Shown piece by piece: positions 8,080 to 14,908 of a stretch of DNA of 14,908 nucleotides. Position 1 is the stretch's first letter. Each line of letters opens with the position of its first letter. The notes under the pieces are model-generated. The model made no database searches. It was not told the DNA's origin and was given only the letters and a program-made list of their open reading frames with translations. The translations under genes and the position numbers were made by a program. Source of the DNA: Euperipatoides rowelli (lineage: Eukaryota; Onychophora; Udeonychophora; Euonychophora; Peripatopsidae); the NCBI GenBank assembly GCA_003024985.2, contig PXIH01S0002223.1; one strand, 5' to 3'.

Positions 8080-8555
8080 AAAATGTTTCACCCAAAGGAG
8101 GGAAACCACAGTTTTACTGGTTCTTAATAAGTGCTGTGTTCCCACCTCCAACTTTAACCTTATTAAGTCTCAGGATACAGCAGGCTGCGACTTTACGTAC
8201 ATTTGGGATATTAATGATCCTGTGCATGAAAAAAAAAACACCTTTCACCCAGGCCCAGAAAAAAAATGGAGAGGTACTAGCACCCCAGAGGATCAAACTT
8301 GTCCCCGGGACTACATGTCAAGAGATGCAGCAATCCTCTGTGCTCCAAACTGGCCTCTGCACCTCCAGAGGATCTAACCCATCCCCAAAACTATATGCCA
8401 AGAGATGCGGCAGTCCTATGTTCTTCTGACTGTACTACCGCACCTCCAGAGTATCAAACCCATCCCCGAGACTATATGTCAAGAGATGCAGCAGTCCTGT
8501 GTGCTCCCAACTGGACCACAGCACCTCTGGGTGTTAAATATGGAGACAGTACAGC
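8080..8555 (-). mobile_element. SINE with three tandem tRNA-like heads, copy b
   Basis: Read on the minus strand, three head units of about 80 bases come first (8530 down to 8280), then a body with GGGCCTGGGTGAAAGG and ATTAAGAACCAG, then the tail CCCTCCTTTGGGTGAAAC and an A-run at complement of 8072-8080. Body and tail match SINE a at 653-1002, which has only one head. TAATATTTTTTTT occurs at 8067-8079 and 8556-8568. This fits a target duplication, although its T-richness weakens it. It sits in the A-tail of the SINE at 8561-8870, so it inserted later. Confidence 0.75.
8280..8526 (-). repeat. tandem array of three ~80-bp tRNA-like units
   Basis: On the plus strand units start with GCACC at 8280, 8359 and 8440, with a partial fourth at 8521 (periods 79, 81 and 81). 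Each contains a CCAGAG, an ATCAAAC/ATCTAAC, a TCCCC and an AAGAGATGC block. On the minus strand each unit has a B-box-like GTTTGATAC, GTTAGATCC or GTTTGATCC. Each also has an A-box-like TGGTCCAGTTGG, TAGTACAGTCAG or AGGCCAGTTTGG about 45 bases before it. The overlapping plus-strand open frames (8136-8429, 8299-8610) arise only from this repetition. Confidence 0.9.
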
Positions 8556-8560
8556 TAATA

Positions 8561-8870
8561 TTTTTTTTTTAATAAAGTGTCTCATCATTGACAAGAAATC
8601 TTTATTTTAATAGGCAAGCAATTACAAACACTTGTTCACATATGACAAATTAATACACTAGGTCAATATTCAACAAATTCATACTTGTTTACAAGGTTAT
8701 TTTGCAGTGAGGTAGCGTACCGGTTAAAAAAAGCCCGGTCGGTCGAGGTGGAATCATTCAGGGAAAGAAAAAACCTTTCCATAACTGCCTTGACTGAGAC
8801 GCGAACCTGGAACCAGTCTCAACTTATGTCGTCACCCTTGCAGTTAAAATACATATCTACAAGGATGGAA
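8561..8870 (-). mobile_element. tRNA-derived SINE, copy e (hosts SINE b in its tail)
   Basis: On the minus strand CCAGGTTCGCGTCTC (B box, complement of about 8796-8810), GGCAGTTATGGAA, a CTTTTTTT run, GGTACGCTACC and AACCTTGTA align in order with SINE c (7307-7586). The tail ends GAGACACTTTATT plus an A-run (T run 8561-8570). CTCTTGTATA occurs at 8871-8880 just 5' of the head and again at 8059-8068 beyond nested SINE b. It extends with one mismatch to about 16 bases, as expected for this element's own target duplication. The A box is badly eroded. Confidence 0.75.
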
Positions 8871-9036
8871 CTCTTGTATATTATTTATGTAACTCCTGTA
8901 AGAATGATTTAACAAAACCAATTATACATGAAGTGTCAAAAAATCTTTTACAGCGATATTTTCATACTNGTTTTAATAATTTTAAAATATGCATTGAAGC
9001 AGTCGTAAGAAAGATTTCTCCTTTTGAGAACTGCTA
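8871..9036 (+). other. probable 3'-terminal exon of an unrecognised gene (split by SINEs)
   Basis: An open frame reads LVYYLCNSCKNDLTKPIIHE, then SKNLLQRYF and ICIEAVVRKISPFENC, and ends at TAA (9034-9036). A CxxC pair could bind zinc. I do not recognise the protein. Before the SINE insertions this sequence joined position 8068, where a good acceptor (TTCTTCCCAACAATAG, ending 8054) precedes AGATCTCTTGTATA in the same frame. Another candidate acceptor, CACCCTTGCAG ending at 8843, lies inside the antisense SINE head and also keeps the frame open. A GTAAGA donor-like site follows at 9004. One base (8968) is N, inside a codon. Poly(A) signals at 9200 and 9215 fit a gene end. It could be a living exon or a relic. 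Confidence 0.4.
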
Positions 9037-9199
9037 AGATTTCATAAATTTTTCAAAAAAGAAAAATATATATATTTTTTTTTTTGTAAATCTTTTCACT
9101 AAAGTGAAATGATGCATTATTGTTTTCGTTTTTGTAGGAAACGAACTAGTTTATTATTTCCTTATGTCACAAGACAATTTGTGTAATTTTATGATTTTC

Positions 9200-9220
9200 A
9201 ATAAAAAAAATGATAATAAA
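9200..9220 (+). terminator. tandem poly(A) signals
   Basis: AATAAA occurs at 9200-9205 and 9215-9220, about 165-180 bases past the TAA of the possible terminal exon and just before the LINE. In such AT-rich DNA this is only suggestive. Confidence 0.35.
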
Positions 9221-9250
9221 ATTATGTTGGACTACTAGTTTCCGTTCAAG

Positions 9251-10457
9251 ATGGCAGCATTCAGCAATCTTGGTAATGGTTCTGAAATTAATTTGGACAA
9301 TTAATGGCATAATAAGATTAAAATGAAGATAAGAGATTATGATATTACAGTTGTTGATGAGGTAAACAATTCTGCTAAATTTATTAAATTAGTAAGAAGT
9401 CTAAAGTATTTGAATAGAGTGTTTGAGTCAGGTACCTAAAAGGCTAATTGTTACGTTGTTTAGTGAAGACAAAGATTTGTATATTGATGTTGCGGGTATT
9501 GTAATGGAAATTATTAGAATGGTGGGAAAGGATGTGGTTACTGGTGTTTTTCTACCCAGAAATTCTAGATATGTAGGAGTAGACTTTGTTAATGAAGATA
9601 AAAATAAATTTGTGGAAAGCAATTTGAAGATTTATAATGCTTTCTATGTTGTTCCTGTTGCGTGGGGTGGATTGCATTAATGTATTGTTCTCAGAATACA
9701 TTGGGACCAATTGAAAATATTTTAGCAAGATTAGAGTTTAGTGGATCCATTTATGATAATTACTAAAATAGAAAACAAAAAAATTAAAGTTGCGAAGGAT
9801 CTGGAAATTAATTCCGGGGTGGTCAGGTCAATGTTCGTGGTATCATCAAGGTTGAAGTTAATAGTGTTAATATTCTGTATTTATTAAGTATGGGCAATTT
9901 GACATTGCTTGTGGTAATGAAAGGGAGGAGCCCATATGTTTATCTTGTCATGCTAAGGGTCATAAAGCAAGAGAATGCCTGAGAAGAAAACACAATGTCT
10001 GTTTTCAGTTTTATGTTGGGGATCATGGGAAATGTAGCGGAGGTGCGGCGATTTCGTATGTGGATATGGTAACGATGAGGCAGTAGGAGGAGGTGGTAGA
10101 AGGTAATGGATTTATGGAAGAGGTAAGCGAAATGGATGATAAAGAACTTGGGAAAGAGAATAATGGATCTTGGCTGGATGATGCCTTTAATGAGAGGAAA
10201 GCAATATTTAATGAAAATGTAAAAGATATTAAATTTGAGAAGTGGCAAGAAATGGCTGATACAGCGTGTGTCCTGCCTGAAGGTGATATTGATGTGAACG
10301 AGAGACCGAGATGAATGATAATGAAAAAATGGACGAAGGATTTATTCAAGTTTTTTGCAGGAGTAAAAGGGGAAGGAAAAAGAATGGTCAGAAGAATGGC
10401 ATTGATGTGAAGGAGGATGGTGACAGCCAAGTGAAACAAAAGGTAAGAATAATATAA
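9251..10457 (+). pseudogene. LINE ORF1 (gag-like, CCHC), degraded
   Basis: A start at 9251 (MAAFSNLGNGSEINLDN) meets a stop at once. The same frame reopens to about 9435, and the next frame runs 9423-9680 (VPKRLIVTLFSED and IYNAFYVVPVAWGG). A CCHC knuckle CLSCHAKGHKAREC lies at 9937-9978 (CX2CX4HX4C), followed by a second, eroded one (CFQFYVGDH) in which the second cysteine reads phenylalanine. The acidic stretch 10093-10314 is followed in another frame by 48 codons ending at 10457, with a basic KRGRKK patch. In LINEs this protein packages element RNA as an RNP. At least four frame changes or stops disable it. Confidence 0.75.
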
Positions 10458-10740
10458 CTTAATGACTGTAAGGTTGAAGGATCAATAAAGGGTGGAGGGA
10501 AAGTTAGTACATAATATAAATAAAATGGCGTCTTGCATGCATCGTAATATAATGCTAGAGTGATGTTATTGGATTGTTATTATAAGTATTTGGTTGTTTA
10601 TGTTATTTCAAATACTGTAATTATTTGTTTATTAGTCAAACATGTTGTATACATTTATTTTATGTCTTGTTGAAAATTTATGAATTATTCCGCTAATGTA
10701 AGAACATTAAACAGTGTAAAGAATGCCCGAATTGTGTTAA

Positions 10741-11416
10741 AGGTCAAATGTAACGGATTTTTTTAATTTTTTTTTAATTATTGATTTTCAAAGATTTTTA
10801 CTAAAAAAAAATTTCCAACAGAAAAAAAAAAAAAAAAATTTAAAAACAAAAATGTTATTTACAATTCAATTTTTAAAATAATTGTCTTTAGCTCCTCACC
10901 CTTAAAACAACATTGTCCACTTTACACACCAGGGGAGATATTTTGAGACATCATAGCCTATAAATGAATACAGCTTGCTATACTTAACTATAGAATATTT
11001 GCTATAATTATTTGTCAGTGTAAAGCTGGATATCATATGGTCTAAATGTTTAAATACTTGTAAAAAATCATAATCAAATTCATCCTTTGTGCTATTATGG
11101 TCCAATTTGATTTTTTAAAAAAATCAAAATGACCTTTAATACAGATTAAAAATGTCTCTATTTACATGTTAAATCATTACAAAGAAAACAGCTGTAGAGA
11201 CTATTTTGTCATCAAATTAATCTCAGACCNNAAAAAAATNTGGAATCTTCAAATTGTAATCTCAGACTGAGGATAGCAATAGTCTTAATTTTATCTTTAA
11301 ATAACTTTTTTTTTATGCATTGTAAAAATATTTTTTCCAGTGGAATTTTTTTAATTGTAATTATCTTTGAAAATCAATAATAAAAAAAAATTTAAAAAAT
11401 CTGTTACATTTGACCT
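10741..11416. mobile_element. DNA transposon/MITE with long inverted repeats, in LINE ORF2
   Basis: The left end AGGTCAAATGTAACGG and the right end, read in reverse, AGGTCAAATGTAACAG begin inverted repeats of about 65-80 bases. These include a shared TTATTGATTTTCAAAGAT block at 10778-10795 and its complement at 11364-11381. TTAA lies outside each end (10737-10740, 11417-11420), so the target duplication is TTAA (piggyBac-like) or, reading one base in, TA (Tc1/mariner-like). The 676-bp body has no transposase-length ORF, so it is non-autonomous. Three N bases lie at 11230, 11231 and 11240. The flanking ORF2 sequence joins nearly seamlessly once it is ignored. Confidence 0.85.
11106..11128. repeat. 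internal near-perfect palindrome in the MITE
   Basis: TTTGATTTTTT is followed immediately by AAAAAAATCAAA. It is followed by TGACCTTTAA at 11130-11139, the same ten bases that form the element's right terminus, suggesting an internal copy of a terminal end. Confidence 0.7.
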
Positions 11417-13528
11417 TTAAAAATATATTTAATGGAAATCCTCAATTATTATTATTACAGGAGACTCGTCTGAAAAAATGACCAATGACCCGTTGGAAAT
11501 TTGGAGTCAGATACAGTGGAACTATGTTATATATGAAAGCAGAGTTAACTCGAAAAAGCAGGGTATGGCTATTTGGGTATCTAAATCGGTTATGGCTGTA
11601 TAATAGAGATGAGAATGGTTGGTGAATGTATGATGGTATTAAAATTCAAATATGAAGGTAATGTGTTCTACATTGTCAATGTTCATATGCCAATATTATC
11701 TATGGAAAGAGTGGTGTTTATGTGTACATTGAAGAACTTGGTCAGAAAGAAGGATCTTCCCTTAGTTATCATGGGAGATATGAATATCAATAGTTCTTTG
11801 GAGAAGGTGATTACTAAATTTATGGATGATTATAACATGTTTGATGTAGCTGTTTTTAATAACATGGAACATTTGCCTACAAGAAAATACATTAGGTCGA
11901 GTAATAGGCTAGACCATATGTTGGTTTCATGGAGCATGAAGGGGAACTATGCAATTAATTATCTGATTATTCCTTTTTCAGATCATTTTATATTAAAGAG
12001 TAATTGTTTTTTGGGGGGAAGGGTTTATGAGATATATTATAAAATTGGTTTAATTCCACAATTGAGTGAAGAGATATTGGAACTTATGTATATTGACAAA
12101 CAATTTGATGGGTGTATGAGGAGTGATGGTATAAGTCCTATAATTAGGTGGGGCATATGTAAAAACAAGGCTTATAGAATGGGGGTAATGATGCAACTTG
12201 AGAAACAGAACAAGATTGTTAAAGAAATGGAGAACATTAACAGAATGATAAATATGGTTATAAATGGGGAAAGCATTGAGAATTTAGATATATTAAGTTT
12301 AAAATACAGAATGCAGTATTTATCTAAAGTTCAACAGAAAATGATGATACATAAGTGTAGGAATGATGTAATCAATTTGGCTATGTTACCTAGGTGGAAG
12401 GTAATATATATGTTAAAGCAGGGAAAAAAGGCAATGTAAGGTGCCTAAAAGGGGACAATACTATGTATACTAGCTAGACATTGTTAGAAACATTCAGAAG
12501 GATTTCATAGAAGGTGATGTTAATTTGAAGAAGGGTCAAATTCATGTAAGGGAATATGATAAATTTGAAAATGAGTGTGAATATAAATTTTTTAAGTCAA
12601 AATTTTTTGGGAAAGTAGATAATGGGGATAGGGATATCTTGAATGATAGCTTTAAAATTGAAGAAGTTATGGAAGCTATCAAAGGTTGTGGGAAGAATGT
12701 TTCACCAGGTATTGATGGGCTTACTTATAGTTTTTATAGTTCTCTGGGTTCGGTAATGCTGGGTATATTATGTGATTATCACAATTTTTTATTATTTAAT
12801 GAAATATCCTCAAAGAATATGATGGATCACAATAAGATTTTGTTAAAGGTTATAATAGCTAAGATATACAGTATGTAGTGCATGATTATGGTATTAATTT
12901 AAAGAGTTATAGGCCCATTGCATTGCTCAATTCAGAGGACAAAATACTAGAGAGAATTAGTGACAGGATAAGTAAAATTCTCCCTGAAAGTATTTTTGCA
13001 TTAAGGGGTAGGTCTATTGGTAAGGCCCAAGTTTTATTACATATTATAGTTAATGTTCAGTGTAAAAAGAGAAAAGGTGAGATATATTTAATCAGGATAG
13101 ATATGGCCAATGCTTTCAATATGTTAAATACAGATTATCTTGCATACTTATTAAGACAATATCTGGGGGTAAATAAGATTACAGAATTAATTGTTAGGAT
13201 AATACAGGAAAAATCTATTGTTTTCATAAATAATAAAATTTACTCACATTTTGATAAGATGCACAATGGATTATTGCAGGGTTCGCCTTTGCCCCCAACA
13301 TTATATTCATTTTATTTAGTGGAGTTGTTTAGGAGGCTAAATGAATGTGATAGGGGAGTGTGAGTTTATGGTAAGTGCCAAATGTAAAGATCATATATAT
13401 TGATGACATAACAATAGTTACATCATCAAGACAGCAATTAAGGGATATTTATGATGTGTTAAACAGGTTTGTGAATGTTATGGGTTGGCTAATCAACTAT
13501 GAAAAAACGTATATTTGGGATGTAGTAA

Positions 13529-13540
13529 GGGGGGGGGGGG
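13529..13540 (+). repeat. G12 homopolymer in LINE ORF2
   Basis: Twelve consecutive G residues lie in otherwise G-poor DNA, just after the YIDD region and next to a frame change at about 13510. Length may be unstable or an assembly artefact. Confidence 0.8.
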
Positions 13541-14619
13541 AATAGTTCATTTGAAAAAAAATGTGGGAGGGGTTCATGACAAAATTTTGGGGGTTAAGTT
13601 TCCAATAAAGAGTTCTAGCCAGGTACTCAAGACTAGGTGTGAGAAGATTTATGTAGAGATGAAAGAAAGTGTAATGAGTGCAAGGAAATATGTGAGTGGG
13701 TGGTTAGATTTGGTTAAGGTCATTAATAATTTGTATGTACCAACATTTGTTTTTCATTTACCATTTACTGTATGTAATAATGATGTTTTCATGAAGAGGG
13801 TATATAGATTTTTTCAAAATTTAATATTTAATAGATTTAAATATCCAAGTGTGTATAAAGTGAAACTCCTTATAGAGAAGGGTGGGTCTGGGCTTGCTGA
13901 TATAAAGATATTGGGTATGTCTGTAATATACAATTATGTTCACAAGAATATAATAAGTGGTGATAAATTATGTAAATTATATGAAATGAGGCGATATATT
14001 AAAGATCCAATTATGAGAATGTGGTTTGGAATGTATGATAAGGTAAAGGGTATATGACAGGGAAGAAGGAAGAGTGACTTGTAAATGGTTAAAGAATTTA
14101 ATTATTCATGAGGATGAGAAATTTATCATTTATAGGAATAGGTTAGTAAATTTAAGGAAAATAAAGGGATTATATGTAGGTACCGTAACGGTTTTCAAAA
14201 TTTTATTATTAAGGTAATGATGGGTATTCTGCCCACTAGAGTTATGATGCAGAGAATTGTTATTAAGGATTGTAATAATGCATGTTATTTTGGTTGTGGG
14301 TGGAATGAAGATGTTTAACATTTGTTGTGGGGGGTGTTGGGTGGTAAATCAAATAGTTTTGCCTTTGGTTAATATAGTAGTTTGAAATATGGTATTGGGA
14401 AGATGTGGGGGGACAATTGTACCAAGTAGATTCAAGAAGTTTTATTGGCTGTATTATTCTCCATATGGAAGGGAGATGTCTGATTGTATTTCAGGGGGTT
14501 AGCAAGCAGGGGGCCTTGGGAAAAATAGCTGAATTTGTGCATCAAATATATGTTAATGATATGTTTGTTTATAAGACCATGTGTTTCATAAGTTATGGGA
14601 TGCTGAGGTGATGTATTGA

Positions 14620-14883
14620 TTGGGTGAAGGATGATTGGAATAGTTGGGAGGGACAAAATTGTTGGTGTGGAAAGGGTTACGCCTTTGTGTGGGTAGACGG
14701 TAAATGGTACTATGATAGTTGATGGGGATTTGGTTTTGGGATTTATTGCTTTTCTTTCTTTGTTGTTTATGTTTATGGTTTGTAATATACTTTGTGTGTA
14801 TAGTTACACATATATGTAACCTTATCATGAAATGGACATGACGATGTATATTGTAAATATTTTAATAAAATAAAAAATATGGC
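14620..14883 (+). other. LINE 3' UTR with stem-loop and poly(A) signal
   Basis: The 3' UTR is T/G-rich. GTTACA (14803-14808) and TGTAAC (14815-14820) form a small stem around CATATA, about 45 bases before AATAAA (14864-14869) and a short A-rich tail. A 3' stem-loop is the kind of feature some LINE reverse transcriptases recognise; that role is inferred. TTTATGGTTTGTA at 14771 is shared with LINE fragment 1. Confidence 0.55.
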
Positions 14884-14908
14884 GGAATACAACAGACTAT
14901 AGCCCAGC

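Larger units (their letters stand above)
10680..14619 (+). pseudogene. LINE ORF2 (APE endonuclease + reverse transcriptase), degraded
   Basis: It starts MNYSANVRTLNS, whose NVRTLN is the first APE-endonuclease motif. The frame is broken by the transposon at 10741-11416 and resumes with LLLLQETRL (about 11437-11463, metal-binding Glu). Then come YIVNVHMP, IMGDMN (11768-11785), RLDHMLVS and SDHFIL (11978-11995), completing the nuclease. RT motifs follow: SPGIDGLTYSFY, SYRPIALLN, IDMANAFN (13097-13120, first catalytic Asp kept, the usual FD changed to FN), LQGSPLPPTLY and YIDD (13396-13407). The thumb-like region 13515-14057 and a C-terminal Cys/His motif starting CYFGC (14283) close it, with an in-frame TAA before the His. 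Frame changes lie near 12440, 12870, 13370 and 13510. Confidence 0.9.
9241..14883 (+). mobile_element. near full-length L1/Tx1-like LINE (inactive)
   Basis: The element begins near CAAGATGGCAGC (9247), a common sort of LINE 5' start. It carries ORF1 (gag-like, CCHC knuckle) and ORF2 (APE endonuclease, reverse transcriptase, C-terminal Cys/His motif), and ends with AATAAAATAAAAAAT (14864-14878). Minus the 676-bp transposon at 10741-11416 (plus its duplicated TTAA) it is about 5 kb. Motifs such as SYRPIALLN, and the long post-RT region ending in a Cys/His motif, favour the L1/Tx1 group over RTE or Jockey; I infer this from style only. No clear target duplication: GGACTACTAG at 9229 and AGACTATAG at 14895 are only weakly alike. 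Many frame changes show it is inactive. Confidence 0.85.

Noticed and set aside
7855-8151. 98-codon minus-strand ORF
   Set aside because: It spans the SINE b tail, the flank and the SINE d head; a run such as SFGINIISWSQYIK looks protein-like, but I found no supporting motif or homologous copy.
8280-8526. CRISPR array
   Set aside because: The units are contiguous 79-81 bp tandem repeats without spacers, in a eukaryotic setting.
8136-8610. Overlapping plus-strand ORFs with repeated peptide motifs
   Set aside because: The repetition comes from the three tandem tRNA-like units of a SINE read in antisense; not a repeat protein.
9940-10439. Minus-strand ORFs of 102 and 138 codons
   Set aside because: They are antisense shadows of LINE ORF1; serine/leucine-rich, with no recognisable domain.
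10741-11416. Firm piggyBac assignment for the inserted element
   Set aside because: TTAA flanks fit, but TA would fit equally because of the surrounding bases, and there is no transposase to decide.
14130-14828. Minus-strand ORFs over the LINE 3' region
   Set aside because: Antisense shadows of the G/T-rich end of ORF2 and the 3' UTR.

Overview
This is an AT-rich, repeat-dense stretch of an animal nuclear genome, most likely an arthropod; a crustacean such as a copepod would fit, but that is a guess. Support: long noncoding spacers, poly(A) signals, tRNA-derived SINEs, an APE-type non-LTR retrotransposon (LINE), a mariner-like scrap and choline/ethanolamine-kinase-family genes. Nothing looks prokaryotic: no operons and no ribosome binding sites.

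Positions 1-7200 hold a tandem duplication of about 3.6-4 kb. Each copy carries a noncoding segment (A at 425-1083, A' at 4445-4715), then a conserved upstream block of about 240 bp, then an intronless 360-residue choline/ethanolamine-kinase-like ORF (2418-3500 and 5994-7076, about 83% identical, no indels) with a homologous 3' flank. A third, 5'-only kinase fragment (3925-4047) lies fused to a probable mariner scrap. After duplication, copy 1 received a SINE (653-1002) and a LINE 3' fragment (from 1084). Copy 2 received an opposite-strand LINE 3' fragment (4741-5614). The unoccupied sister copy marks both edges of the SINE and the 5' edge of the copy 1 LINE fragment.

Positions 7290-8870 are a SINE cluster. 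One SINE is intact, with a perfect 14-bp target duplication (7307-7586). Two minus-strand SINEs are nested: a SINE with three tandem tRNA-like heads (8080-8555) sits in the A-tail of another (8561-8870). The outer SINE appears to have landed a few codons into what looks like a 3'-terminal exon of an unrecognised host gene (8055-8068 plus 8871-9036, with poly(A) signals at 9200 and 9215).

Positions 9241-14883 are one nearly full-length but inactivated LINE. It has ORF1 with CCHC knuckles and ORF2 with endonuclease, reverse transcriptase and a C-terminal Cys/His motif; the sequence style is L1/Tx1-like. A DNA transposon or MITE with long inverted repeats (10741-11416) is inserted in its endonuclease domain at a TTAA site. 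Apart from the two kinases and the possible host exon, essentially everything recognisable is mobile-element sequence. The window therefore reads as a small dated stack: gene duplication, then LINE and SINE insertions, then SINE-in-SINE and MITE-in-LINE nesting.
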